DNA of 64,000 bases from Microvelia longipes (GCA_018340805.1 JACMZG010001914.1:2108058-2172057); one strand, 5' to 3'. Shown: positions 10,620 to 22,584, counted from the first letter of the stretch. The notes: generated from the sequence alone by a model not told the origin. Translations and numbers: made by a program.

Positions 10620-11425
10620 CATTTCAGAAGATTGGGACGGCGCGTATGTTTGTTGTGTTTTGTATGTTTGTATGTTTGTATGTGTGTTTGTGTGTTTGTG
10701 TGTTTGTGTGTTTGTTTGTACGTGTCGCGATAACTGCCGTAAAAATTGACCGATTTTGATAAAATTTTGTATACAGGTAAAACTAATTATGTGTCAGAGC
10801 TGTATAGTTTTTGGTAATATTCCGAAAAATATTTTCAAAATGGCAGCCAAAATGGCGGACCGGATAAAAAAAAATTTTGAGCGAAAAAATCGTGTTGTAT
10901 ATCGTTTGAAAGCTCTTAAAGAGTAGAAAAAGAAAATATATGTTTCATGGTCAAATTTTAAAATTTTTTGAATAATTAAAATAATGAACTCAAAAAATTT
11001 TAAAATTGAAGGAATAACTCGAGTAATATATCGTTGTAAAGCTCTTGATTAGTAGAACAAAAAATGTTATATACTAAATTCCGAAAAATTCAACATGGCG
11101 GCCATAATTTAATATAATAATTAGTTTTTACTAATTTATAAGAATTTACAAGATAAAGATCTATTGTAATATACTTTAGATACTTTTATACAAGTAAAAT
11201 TAACTATATGTCAGAGCTGTATAGTTTTGGTAATATTCCGAAAAATATTTTCAAAATGGCGGCCAATATGGCGGACCGGATAAAAAATTTTTGAGCAAAA
11301 AATCGTGTTGTATATCGTTTAAAAGCTCAAAGAGTAGAAAAAGAAATATATTTTTCATGGTCAACATTTCAAATTTTTTTAATAATTTAAAAATGGCGGC
11401 TAAAATAATAAACTCAAAAAATAAA
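10620..11425. repeat. Duplicated block with ATGGCGGCC and GTTTGTGT motifs
   Basis: After a GTTTGTATGTTTGTGT microsatellite (10645-10720) come two imperfect copies, about 10770-10935 and 11195-11345. Both contain GTCAGAGCTGTATAGTTTT, CCGAAAAATATTTTCAAAAT, GGCGGACCGGATAAAAA and CGTGTTGTATATCGTTT. No ORF. Related words recur at 48.3-49.3 kb. Confidence 0.7.
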
Positions 11426-11464
11426 ATTTAAAGCAAGCCTTTTTTACTATGTATTATTTATAAA

Positions 11465-12625
11465 ATATCAAGCGAGCGAAGCGAGCCTTTTTTACTACAT
11501 AATATTAAATATAAGCAAAAAAGCGAGCGAAGCGAGCCTTTTTACAATATATTTTTTTAAATATACGCAATCTAGCGAGCGAAGCGAGCCTTTTTACAAT
11601 ATATTTTATTATAAATATAAGCAATCTAGCGAGCGAAGCGAGCCTTTTTTACTATTTATTATTATAAATATACGCAAAAAAAAGCGAGCGAAGCGAGCCT
11701 ATTTTTAACTTTGTATTATTATAAATATAAGCTATCTAGCGAGCGAAGCTAGCCTTTTTTGCAATGCATTAATATTAAATATAAGCAATCTAGCGAGCGA
11801 AGCGAGCCTTCTTTTCTATGTATTATTATAAATATACGCAATCTAGCGAGCGAAGCGAGCCTTTTTTACTTGCATTAATATAAATCTAGCAATCTAGCGA
11901 GCGAAGCGAGCCTTATTTACAATATATTTTATTATAAATATAAGCAATCTAGCGAGCGAAGCGAGCCTTTTTTTACTATGCATGAATATAAATCTACGCA
12001 ATCTAGCGAGCGAAGCGAGCCTTCTTTACTATTTATTATTATAAATATACGCAAAAAGCGAGCGAAGCGAGCCTTTTTTACAATATATATTTTATTTAAA
12101 TATAAGCATCTAGCGAGCGAAGCGAGCCTATTTTTAACTTTGTATTAAGCAATCTAGCGAGCGAAGCGAGCCTTCTTTTAAGAATTTATCATTATAAATA
12201 TATATTATTATTTATAAATATACGCAATTAGCGAGCGAAGCGAGCCTTTTTTACTCTTCATTAATATAAATCTACACAATCTAGCGAGCGAAGCGAGCCT
12301 TTCTTACTTTATATTTTATTATAAATATAAGCAATCTAGCGAGCGAAGCGAGCCTTTTTTACTATGCATTAATATAAATCTACAATCTAGCGAGCGAAGC
12401 GAGCCTTTTTTTACTTTATATTTTATAAATATAAGCAATCTAGCGAGCGAAGCGAGCCTATTTTTAACTTTGTATTATTATAAATATAAGCAATCTAGCG
12501 AGCGAAGCGAGCCCTTTTTTATCTTTGTATTATTATAAATATAAGTAATCTAGCGAGCAAAGCGAGCCTTTTTTACTATGTAAATGTTTAAGATACCTAA
12601 ACTAGCAAGCGAAGCGAGCATTTTT
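11465..12625. repeat. Minisatellite of GCGAGCGAAGCGAGCC units
   Basis: About 22 copies of a nearly invariant 16-19 nt core (often preceded by AATCTA and followed by a T-run) are separated by AT-rich spacers. Total unit length is roughly 45-75 bp, typically about 53. Core variants are rare (GAAGCTAGCC, GCAAAGCG, GCAAGCG near the edges). The core contains GCGAAGC, a known highly stable DNA mini-hairpin. Spacers recycle ACTATGTATTATTATAAATATA. Not coding. Confidence 0.9.
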
Positions 12626-12639
12626 GAGTTTATACTTTA

Positions 12640-13540
12640 AAATAGTATAGCATCCGAATGTTTTAATAAACTCATTTCGCTTGCTTTAAATAAATATTTT
12701 TTTATGTATTCTTTGACGTGAGTTCTTGATGCAACGCATTACTAGTTCTTTTTGCTGTCAAGACAGTTCTATGTCTGCGGATAAACTTATAGCGGCTATG
12801 CCTAAAATTATACTCTTCGAGCTTTGCGGCGTAGTATATTTAGCAGACTGCTATAAAAAATTTAAATGTAAATGTAGGGGCTATGATGTTCATAATTAAT
12901 ATAATTATTTTTAAACTGATCTAGATTACTTTGATTTCTATTTCTTAACAAATTAAATTTAAAATGTGTTCACTGCATTTGTTTTGTTGGCGGGAGATAT
13001 TCAAAAAGATTTAACGGACAGATAAGTTTTATTATTTTTATCTTTGATTTTTAAAAAAATTCTTTTATCAATGAAAATTTTTTTATGCCAGTCTGTTTTC
13101 GTTAGTCTTCATTCCGCTTTTCTTTTATTCTAAGCTGTTTATTTTCTTAAATTGTAAGACATGTTATTTCAAGCTCTTATTTCAAAAATATAACAACAAA
13201 AAGATTAAAGTCTTTAAATTCATTTGTCTTTTCTTTTTTTTATCATCTTCAATGGAAAACTTGTGTCGTATTTTTGCTATTATTTTATTTTTCTTCAGAT
13301 TAGCTCGTTGATTCATCTTTATGTTTTTGTTATCTTTACTTTTTTCTTTCACTTCTTATGCATGTTTTGTCATTTATTTATTTAAACACATAAATATTCA
13401 TTTCTTCAGTGTTGTTAATTTTAAAATTTCATCCTATTTGTATTTAACAATTTTTTTAAAGGAAAAAATATTCAGAAGAAAACACGTTTTTTAAAAAAGT
13501 TACAAAATGAGTAAATCGGCATGAAAGCTATAGAGAATAT
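12640..13540. other. AT-rich noncoding DNA
   Basis: No gene seen. Contains GAGCTTTGCGGCGTAGTA and T-rich runs. Confidence 0.45.
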
Positions 13541-13546
13541 TACATA

Positions 13547-13616
<70 letters not shown>

Positions 13617-13628
13617 ATATATATATAA
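13541..13628. repeat. (AT)n tract
   Basis: Uninterrupted TA/AT dinucleotide tract with occasional TATTATA breaks. Confidence 0.9.
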
Positions 13629-14095
13629 TTTGGCAACAGCACTTTAAAATCTAAAGTGAGATTTTAACAGCAGTTAAAATCTACTTGTTATCTCCGATTT
13701 AACAGAGTAACTTGATTCCTAAAGCATTTCTTAAATACTAAATATATGTATGTAATTCATTAAAATAGTCTGATTGTGCTGAAACCGGCCCCAATCGTTT
13801 TAGAATACCAACGACCACACAAAGCCACTTCGAGATCCGTCCGCTTTGCGGGTTCCGTAGAAACCATTTTGTTCTGTCTACCTGGGACAGTAGCCTAACA
13901 CGGGCTAACGACTTAGTGGTCTTCACTCATACTTTATCCCCACTTCTATATATATTTATACACACACAATAATAAAATATTACTCAAACTTTCAATTTTG
14001 GCAACAGCATTTAGTTGAACATTACTTATTATCCCCGATTTAACAGTAACCTGATTCCTAAAAAATATATTAAATACTAAATAAATGTATGCAGA
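13628..14095. repeat. Two copies of a ~100-bp noncoding repeat
   Basis: Segments 13628-13750 and 13995-14095 share TTTGGCAACAGCA, CCGATTTAACAG, CTTGATTCCTAAA and TAAATACTAAAT in the same order. Between them lies a ~190-bp segment starting GCTGAAACCGGCCCCAATCG that is related to 10056-10090 (GCTGGAACCGGTCTCAAT). Confidence 0.65.
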
Positions 14096-14099
14096 ACTC

Positions 14100-15370
14100 T
14101 ATGGAGTTCATCTCTGCCGAGTTCATCTTATAAATAAAGGAATGCATATAGTCTCTCTGCTTATGAAGGAAGTTATCGAGAAGTCCAAAGCCAAAACATA
14201 ATAATTTACAATAAAGACAGGCTATTATTACAGCAACAGCAAGGTTTAAAGAAGTGCACATAAATACACACAGACAACTACTTTTTTGCATTCTTTGGTA
14301 TTTTTAAGAGCTGAAACGCTCTGAAAAAATTGACACATTTTTCTCATTAAAATCTATTTCCCTCTCTAGTTATGAAAAATAAGAAAGAAAATAATACTTA
14401 TCGCCTGGAATTAATATTTAACGTTTAAACTCCTAATATTTATTGGTTAACAGATGAGTTTTTATGCGCATGCGTTAAGGGCTGAAGTGGCAGAGAGGAA
14501 CATAGGACAGGAAAACCTTTTAGGGTGAGAAAATTTCTTCAGCTGTTTAAACCAATCACAAATTTCCTTATTAGTATAAAGATTATTATGGCTTCCATTA
14601 ACCTATGAATATATATAGAATATTATAGAGTCTTTCTCCTTTAAATTTCCAACAGATTCATAAAATACCACCACAATACAAGCTAAGTTGTAATGTATTT
14701 GTATAAGTTTATATAAGTTGTAAATATAAAAGTGATCAAATTAGAACTTTTACTATTATTAAAGTTTAACCTCGTTTCTTTGTTAAAATAAAGGATTAAT
14801 GTTTAAGTGGTAAATTTCAGCCTGATAAATATTTGAAGTTTTGCATTCGACATTTAAGGTCGATTTTTGTGTTAAGTTTCATACTGATAAAACAAAGCGT
14901 TTTAAACTAATCGTGTTCCATCGTCTATTTATTATCTCACTTCGCTCCGTAGTAAATATAGTCGCTACGGTAATAAAAAAATCTTATAGTACTTGAAGAT
15001 CTTAATAAATACTTAATACAACTGTGCAGATACTTAAAAGATCTGCAAAGTACTGTAACATAATATACTATTTGTTTCGTTAAAAAAATCTACCGACACT
15101 AAATACCTTCTACAGCTCTCATTACTGATAATATTTAATTCGATGCTATTCGGATAACAATTGTGGTTTTTATTTCGGAAATAATGATAGAATACGTGAG
15201 TATCAAACATTTTTTGTCAGTTTTGTGACTTCATAACTTGCGCTGACGACATTATCAACTTTCCACACAATAGGCTTCACAACCTCCCCAAACTCTTATC
15301 TTGTATCAAGTTTCGTTTCGATTTTAGAGAGCCTTCGAGAGTTATCGTGTCCCATACGCAAGGGTAAAAA
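14100..15370. other. Noncoding DNA
   Basis: No exon or recognisable transposon protein on either strand. Confidence 0.45.
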
Positions 15371-15374
15371 ATTA

Positions 15375-15388
15375 ATATATATACATAT

Positions 15389-15459
<71 letters not shown>

Positions 15460-15694
15460 CAAAGGAAAAAGGAAGATACTAAAAGTATTACATAACAATC
15501 TTTTAAAATAATAATAACTTTACAGGAGGTGAAACGAAGAGATTTAGAGGGGTTTTAAGAATTTTCGACATATTTCTTCTTCGGTCAGGTTAGGTTGGGA
15601 AGTCCCGAGTGACTCGGACTATATATATATAAGTATATATAAATATATATATATATTATGTATGTATATATATATTATATATATTATATATATA

Positions 15695-15755
<61 letters not shown>
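15375..15755. repeat. (AT)n tracts
   Basis: Two long AT dinucleotide tracts (15385-15455 and 15620-15755) around ~165 bp of non-repetitive sequence. Confidence 0.9.
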
Positions 15756-15756
<1 letters not shown>

Positions 15757-15759
15757 GTT

Positions 15760-16345
15760 AGGGGCATATATTTCTGAAATTAGGAAGACAATCGAAATTG
15801 ATACCCTCTTCCACTTTATTTTCTGATGGAATTCTCTACAATTTAAGTTTTGGTAGTTTTTGTTTCTAGATTTGCCTTTTTAGAACCGTAACGATACGGG
15901 ATCTCTGAACCAGTTTCATTCATTTCCGGGTCTTCACAATTTAAAACCTCACTTAAAACTATCTGTCAGGGAATAATCTGAAGCTGTTAGTTTTGAAAAT
16001 GCACATTTTATTTATACTCGAACCATTAGAGTTACTCATGCTATTTATAATTTTAATTCATATTACATGTTTTTCATTCTTAACTCTCTCATAAACATAT
16101 TTCTGTCAGATATGATTATGAATGTTACTTCAGTAGTTGTAAGATTTAATTATAAATGTTGTCTCCTCAGGTCTAATAATAAACTTAATTCCGCTAGTTT
16201 CTGTCACATCTGGCTAACGCTGATGAGCCGACACTATGTTTCATTTTTATATCAAAATATTTTTTATGTACACATATTTTTGTCTGTATTTTTTCACTAG
16301 TACATCGTGTATTTTCACTTAGTTCGATTTTATAGTAACTTACTA
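15760..16345. other. Noncoding DNA
   Basis: No convincing gene. Confidence 0.4.
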
Positions 16346-17098
16346 TTACTTTTCCTCATTTATACCGTAGGTATATAGGAAAAGTATTGTGTTCTCAAAA
16401 AAAAATCCGAAACCGGGATGAAACTGAAGTTATCCGTTTCAGGCGTTTTTAAGGCCCCCTGAGTGGTTTCGCAAAGTTTTCTGTATGTGTGTGTCTATTA
16501 TCATCGTAGCGTCCAATGTATTTATGCTAGAGAGTTGAAATGTAGTACAAAAATTATTCTACCGCTATAGTTGTGCTATTCGGAAAGTATTTTTTTATGA
16601 CGTCATTAACCCGCAATAATGACTCAGCGAAAATTTCGAAAAAAATCATAAAACGCGGAAACATAGAGCGATCGGATCAAAATTTTGCTCGATGCGACTA
16701 TGTATGAGACTAACATATGTGCCAAGTTTTATCTCATTATCAGCATTAGTTCAATTTTTATCGAATGAATTGTGTACGGTTTTAAAAAAAAATTGTGAAT
16801 AATTGGGAAATGGTCTAATTGAGATCAACTACAGTACAAGTGTAGATATCTATTAAATAAGTACACTAAGTTTCGTTTCAATACGACAAGAACATCCATG
16901 ATTTTTGTTGGACCATAAAAATTAAGAAGCATTGAACGTGGTCAGTCCTGAATTGGTGACCGCAGAGAATGATACGTATGCGTTTAGTATCTGAAGACGA
17001 GTAAAGCGAGTCCGAAACAGAGAGGATGAGCGTAGCGAATCAGATGTAATTAGGAAAAGTTCCAAGGTACCCCGTACCCGATTTTTTTATTAGTTTAG
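16346..17098 (+). repeat. 5S-like dispersed repeat, fullest copy
   Basis: The reference copy of the family that occurs at least fifteen times here. Order: a head CCTCATTTATACCGTAGG with ATAGGAAAAGTATTGTG; a CCGTTTCAGG block; a TG-rich segment with ATCATCGTAG; ATGCTAGAGAGTTGAAA; TATGACGTCATTAACC; AAAACGCGGAAA; TCTCATTATCAGCATTAG; a 5S rRNA-like stretch at about 16911-16970; the paired words GACGAGTAAAGCGAGTCCGAA and GATGAGCGTAGCGAATC; and the tail CCCCGTACCCGATTTTTTT, which ends in a T-run. No protein is encoded. Several copies lack the 5' part. The 5S homology suggests Pol III ancestry (SINE3-like), but the motif lies deep inside the unit, not at its start. Confidence 0.85.
16911..16970 (+). 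promoter_or_regulatory. 5S rRNA-like internal promoter region
   Basis: GACCATAAAAATTAAGAAGC, followed by GAACGTGGTCAGT and GGTGACCGCAGAGAAT, aligns in order with box A, the intermediate element and box C of eukaryotic 5S rRNA genes. Cleaner copies at 10374, 23503, 44987 and 46625 read GTTAAGCAGC..., and 44987 keeps ATGGGTGACCGC. It is a relic or working Pol III control region, not a 5S gene: the 5' and 3' ends of 5S are absent. Confidence 0.65.
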
Positions 17099-17800
17099 TA
17101 GTATTTGAAGTAAGTTTTTCAACCTGTTCAAGAGCAGTGCAATATATTTGTTACTGCGCATGTGCAGTAAAAATGTAATTCCAACTCTATAATGTTATTT
17201 TATATTTCAACTATAAAGTTAGTAATAGAGTTCAAAAAATATAAGCCCAAAGCAATTATTATAACTTAAATAAATCGTAGATTTAATTTATTTTTATTTC
17301 GTACATTTATGTCGAACCTGAAGAAATTAATGTACTACTTATTGGCAGGAAAGTAGCATCACTGTGATATGTCAAAAATTAGTAGCCAAGTAAAGTATTT
17401 CCTACCATGGGAAATAAAGTTACATTCAAAATGCATGGGTTTACGCATAAATACAGGTAAGTAATATTTATTTACTTCTTGTGTTATAAGTTCTATATAC
17501 AGTTTTGCTAACGTGCTCTGATCCCGCCAAAACATCGCGTCTTTTATAGTGAAGGTCACTTTTGGTTATAAGGAAGTTTAAAACAAAAATATATTTAATT
17601 AAATTGTGATTTCATTGCATAAAGTTACACTAAAAAAAATAATATTCCAAAAGTTATTTGATTAAAAACGGTAATATTGAAGTGAAATAAAAGTTCAACG
17701 AGAAGGTTATCCGTTAAATACGATCGTCTCTAAAGGTACATACAGCGTAGGAGATGATCTCAAAGGCACTTAGACCTCTTACGTGGGTCCATTTTGGCCT
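17099..17800. other. AT-rich noncoding DNA
   Basis: No gene recognised on either strand. Confidence 0.45.
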
Positions 17801-17932
17801 CCGAAGACGTATACGCAATATAAATTAGATGATTTTCATATTCTGAAGGCAAACAAAGCGGGTCCGAAGTGGGAAGGATAAGCGTAGCGAATCCGATACG
17901 GTTTAAAAAGTTCCGAGGTACCCCGTACCCGT
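17801..17932 (+). repeat. 5S-like dispersed repeat, 3' tail
   Basis: Only the last ~130 bp of the family: GAAGACG, CATATTCTGAAGGCAAAC, GATAAGCGTAGCGAATCC and GGTACCCCGTACCC. Confidence 0.75.
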
Positions 17933-18590
17933 ACACAATTTTTTAAAATATATTGTATTTTTTACAATTATCTATAGTAATTAAAAAACAGGAAGGTTAT
18001 ACTCCAGAACATTTTTAATTATCTATGTAATAATAACGAATATAAATTATACTGGCATCAAAAATAACATTCTGATCAAAGAAAAGTTATTAAAATACGA
18101 AATTCCAAAATTAATTTACACGATTTAATTCGAAACTTTTTTCTAAAATTAATTTTTTGAATCGCCGTCGTTAAAAATAAAGTGTTTTATTAACATTGTA
18201 TCTTTATATTTATATAATTAAATTTATGTATGCATAAAATTAGAGAAAGACGAAAATCAAAGAAATAAATAAAATAAATTAATAAAATGGATTTGAAAAA
18301 AATATAACATGGTAGCTACCGAATAAAAAGGCCCTTTTGATGTCTCATGTTGACAAAGAGAATTTTTTGAATTAAATTTTAATGTTGTGTTTTATTTATA
18401 TTATATATGCTTTATTTTTTTCTCCAAATTAATATGCAGACTAAATGATGGGAAGAGAAAGCAACATTTGTTTTCTTTTATTATTCTAAAACTTGTAAGA
18501 GACAAAGAAATGAATGAAATTTTAAAAGTAGTTAAGACATAAAGATACAAAGTTTCAGACTATAAACGAAACAGTAATAAAATTCTAATA
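17933..18590. other. AT-rich noncoding DNA
   Basis: Nothing recognised. Confidence 0.45.
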
Positions 18591-18591
18591 C

Positions 18592-18742
18592 GGAGGTTCA
18601 CAAACCGAGCGAATTCTAATTCGGAGGTCCGTAAACTAAGCGAATTTTCAATGCGGAGTTCCGCAAACCGAGCAAATTATAATATGGAGGTCCGCAAACC
18701 GAGCAAATTCTAATATGGAGGTCCGCAAACCGAGCGAATTTT
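18592..18742. repeat. ~37-bp tandem repeat, five units
   Basis: Units of the form AATTCTAATACGGAGGTCCGCAAACCGAGCG (written here with variation) occur five times with point changes. Confidence 0.8.
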
Positions 18743-18744
18743 CT

Positions 18745-19675
18745 TTGCACTGCGCGCTTTCTAGCTTAACAATCCAGGTTTTGCTTAAGTTTCCGGTTGA
18801 TGTCTTAGAACCTGAGCATTAGCATTATTAACTTCATACAGAATTTTTCCGGATTTTTTAGAGAAAATGTGCATATGCATTCCACAAGAGCTTCAACTTT
18901 TTGAATGATCAAAAAAAAAGTTGCGAGGTGCCCCGTACCCGATATTTCAACATAAAATGAAGCTCAAACGAAATAGTTCCGCTTTGCGAAAGCCCGCGGT
19001 ATAGGTTTTCTTGCTTCATCCCGAAATTAAAACAATTTTAAGTATTAGTGCTTCTAATACTTAAAATTATATCAGTGCAGATTAATTATATTAAAGCATA
19101 TCAGTGCAGATATGCTTTATCTGCACTGATTAACTGCATTAAAAAAAGCATAAGAAAAATAATTTTCCTCTATAAGATGTTGGAGAAAATGGAGAGAGTC
19201 TGATTAGTTGAACTAAAATATAATTTAGCGCTACATCAACTCTAACCCATCTGATTGATAAATATTCTTGGAATAATCTATGTCTGTTGTAAATTGAAAC
19301 AGACATTTTAATTTAAAAATGCACACTAAACCACTTTTCTAATATACTTGGAATTCAATTGATAAATCCAAGAATTAGATACTAATTAGATGGGCGCCGG
19401 GGTGTTGATGGTCCAAGAAATTAGGATTCTATACTCTTTAAACAAACTAACTAAGAAATTGATGAATTATTTGTCGCGTAAGTTTGATAAGGGTTCCAAT
19501 AGAAGTTTGTCTAGAGTTGTATGGGAGTGTTAATAATATCTCAAGTAAATATAACCACTAGGTGGTACCAAAAGACCAAGTAATAACAAATGGAAAAACA
19601 TGAATTGCTACGAGGTATGAATATAGGTGACTAACGATATAATGAAATGAATGTTGGTGTGTTTTATGGACGGAG
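18745..19675. other. Noncoding DNA with a repeat tail and a hairpin
   Basis: 18895-18945 is a tail fragment of the 5S-like family (AAGTTGCGAGGTGCCCCGTA). 19060-19135 holds nested inverted copies of ATCAGTGCAGAT and GCATATCAGTGC that could form a hairpin. No gene. Confidence 0.5.
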
Positions 19676-19978
19676 CCGGGGGGGGGGGAGGGGCGGATTA
19701 TCCTTTAATCCGGATCTGTGGGTTATCCTCTAATTCAGGGGTCCTTGGGTTATACTCTAATCCGAGGTCTGTGGGTTATCCTCTAATCCGGAGTCAGTGG
19801 GTTATCCTCTAATCCGGGGTCTGTGGGTTATCCTCTAACCCGTGGTCTGCGGGTTATCCTTTAATCCGGGGTCTCTGGGTTATCCTCTAACCCGTGGTCT
19901 GCGGGTTATCCTTTAATCCGGGGTCTGTGGGTTTTTTCCTCTTATCCGGGGTCCTTGGGTTATACTCTAATCGATAGA
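19676..19978. repeat. ~27-bp minisatellite
   Basis: About ten copies of GGTTATCCTCTAATCCGGGG followed by TCTGTGG, starting after a G9 run. Variants include CCCGTGGTCTGC. Confidence 0.85.
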
Positions 19979-20309
19979 GGTTGACTACGGCTGTGTAGAT
20001 GCTAGAGAGGTGGAACGTGTTTAAAATCTATCGCTAATAAAACCTTTTGCTTGTATGTAATTAGCGATAATGTATATTTATTGATGTGATATTAAAAGTT
20101 GTATGAAAGTTTAATTACGACAAAAAGCTATTACAATTTATAACGGTCCAAAAGCTCTAATGTTATTAACAAAAATTTATTGTCAGAACTGTCAAATTAA
20201 TAAATCTCCTGCCTATAACTAACAAAGTAATGACTTTTCTGCTGGAAATGTTGAATTTCCTGCCGTTCATATAGATTAATATATTTATGTAGTGAAATTC
20301 GTACATGTG

Positions 20310-20488
20310 ACCGGTTCCGCTGGTATCAACAGCATAGTCGTGAGACGTCTTATGACTAATTTCCTTGAACCGGTTCCGCTGGTATCAACAGCATGGTCGT
20401 GAGACGTCTTATGACTAATTTCTTTGAACCGGTTCCGCTGGTATCAACAGCAGAGTCGTGAGACGTATTATGACCAATGTCCCTGAAC
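20310..20488. repeat. 59-bp tandem repeat, three units
   Basis: Three copies starting ACCGGTTCCGCTGGTATCA at 20310, 20369 and 20428, each with GTCGTGAGACGTCTTATGAC. They are almost identical, so the amplification is recent. Confidence 0.9.
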
Positions 20489-20702
20489 ATTAATTAACTA
20501 ATAAAACTTATAACATGACATACCATTTCCCATAGAATATCTCTCTATTGAATCAGTGAAATGCTGCAACCGTTCTGCCAAATAAGCTGCATTACTCTGC
20601 AACAAAAACATAATAGATATTTAGATATTTGTATCACAGTTAAACCAAAACAAAATTAGTTTACCCAGCATCATCTTAAATTAAATCTTCTCTTTATAGC
20701 AT

Positions 20703-20992
20703 CAGGAACCCAATCGCACAGCGCACCCGATCACCCAGCCCACCCAATCGCACAGCGCACCCGCAACGCACCCAATCGCACAGCGCACCCGATCACACAA
20801 CGCACCCAATCGCACAGCGCACCCGATCACACAGCCCACCCAATCGCACAGCGCACCCGATCACACAGCCCACCCAATCACACTATCGGGTACGCAAGCA
20901 TAGCGCTGTGTGATAGGGTGCGCTGTGCGATTGGGTTGGCAGTGGAATCGGGTGCCCTGAGTGATCAGGTCCGATCACACAGTGCACCCAAT
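20703..20992. repeat. CCCAATCGCACAGCGCACCCGATC array with inverted tail
   Basis: About six tandem units of ~30 bp are followed at 20900-20960 by reverse-complement units (GTGTGATAGGGTGCGCTGTG, GCGATTGGGT). The locus can fold back on itself. Noncoding. Confidence 0.8.
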
Positions 20993-21890
20993 CACGCGCG
21001 AAAGTACCAAGGACTTTCATTCCGAGTTATCAGCAGAGTGGCATTCAGGAGGAAACGTTGATAACGGGTTCAAGCTTAAAACATATTTTTAAAATAATTA
21101 TATGTAATCAGGAAAATAAAATGGAGTCAAATCCTTTCAATTAAACTTATTGAAAAAAAGCTTGAAAATAACTTCTTTGTAGGCTGATCGAGAGGCTAAG
21201 GGGAGGAGCTATAGTCAAACTCTCTACTAATCACCAATCTGGTCTGATCATGTTTAAATATCCGCTTTACATACTTTAGCGTCACTTGTCACGTTAAAGT
21301 GTTCTACTGCTGAAAGGGAAGTAGCAAAAATTACCCAAACTTAACTAATTTGCTTTTAACGAGTGGTTCACTCTACCTCACACTTTTACGACTTGTGAGA
21401 AGTAAACTCGTCATATTAAATAAGAGGGATACATGGAATGAGTGATAGTATTAAATGAGAAAAAGGTTTAACAAAAGTGTATTAATAGTTCTACTGGGAC
21501 AGATATAAATCCCTAATCCCTCTAACATAAATTTCACGTCGTTTAGTGTAATCTTTTCCATATGCGTGTTGAGTACTTCTACTAAACTCCCATCTCAGCA
21601 ACATCTTACTAATAAGTTTTAAAGATTGACTTCCTAGTTAAAAGGACGGAAGAAAATAAAAACATCTGTGTAATCACACTATGGCAGTTGCTCCTCGAGC
21701 CGCTTCGCAGCCACGTTGTTATTTTATTTTTTTAAGCCACGTTGGCGTTTCGTATTATTTGTTGTTATATTATTATTTGTCGTTTAATTTTTATTATTTT
21801 ACGCTTAAACCCGCAGGGTTATATTAGCGTTTTCCCCTCACTCAAATCTCACTCAAATCCACCCCAGAGTTTGAACACAATCAATCATTT
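20993..21890. other. Noncoding DNA
   Basis: No gene seen. Contains GAGCCGCTTCGCAGCCACG and a duplicated GCCACGTTG. Confidence 0.45.
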
Positions 21891-21894
21891 AGGA

Positions 21895-22262
21895 AGCACA
21901 CCCTGTGGCTAGTTATATATGACTAGTTCACTGTGTGCCCAGTTTATCTAGCCCCACCAGACATTATCTAAACTTACTGCTCTGACTAGGGCCCGCGACT
22001 AGCTCACAGTGTGCCTAGTTCATCTACACCATCTAGACTCTGGCTAGGCTCACCGCTCTGGCTAGCGCCGAATACTAGTCCACAGTGTGCTTAGTTCATC
22101 TAGTCTTACTAGCTCCTCTGATGACACCAGTCCCACCCAACATTGAACAAGGCCTCGTCTTGTTCAACCAGTCTCACCAATCTCATCAGCTCCCCTAGCA
22201 TCACCAGACTCTAGCTAGGCTCGCCGCTCTGGCTAGTCTAGCGCCAACCACCAGAGAACTCT
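21895..22262. repeat. Imperfect CTAG-rich tandem repeat
   Basis: Repeated variants of ACTAGCTCACAGTGTGCCTA, GTTCATCTAG and TCTGGCTAG at irregular spacing. Confidence 0.65.
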
Positions 22263-22584
22263 GGCAACCCCGACGCTAGTGCATGCAAAAACTCATTCTA
22301 TGCCCTGCCATTGGAAGTCCGCAGTGCTACAAGGAGACGTCTGTCCTAAAAGAACAGAGCAAGTTTCTTCCTAGTTTTATTATTATTTGTTCTTATATTA
22401 TTATTTATTGCTTTATAAATATTTGTTGTTTTATTATTGTTTAGTCGTTCCTAAACCAGTAATTATATATTGAATACGTTCCCATTCTAAGGTTGTGTCC
22501 TTATATAGAGAGAGAACTATTGAATTTTAAGAAAATTTATAACACATAAAAATATCTTAGGTGAAAAATCAAATAGATCCGAAC

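Noticed and set aside
11465..12625. Regularly spaced direct repeats resembling a CRISPR array
   Set aside because: Spacers are AT-rich variants of one another rather than unique, the host is a eukaryote with introns, and there are no cas genes. It is a minisatellite.
16219..16240. CTGATGAG as a hammerhead core
   Set aside because: No GAAA box or stem II follows at workable distance.
16911..16970. A genuine 5S rRNA gene
   Set aside because: Only the internal promoter part is similar; the ends needed for helix I are absent and the copies sit in a longer repeat.
22118..22140. CTGATGAC as a hammerhead core
   Set aside because: No paired stem II and no GAAA downstream.
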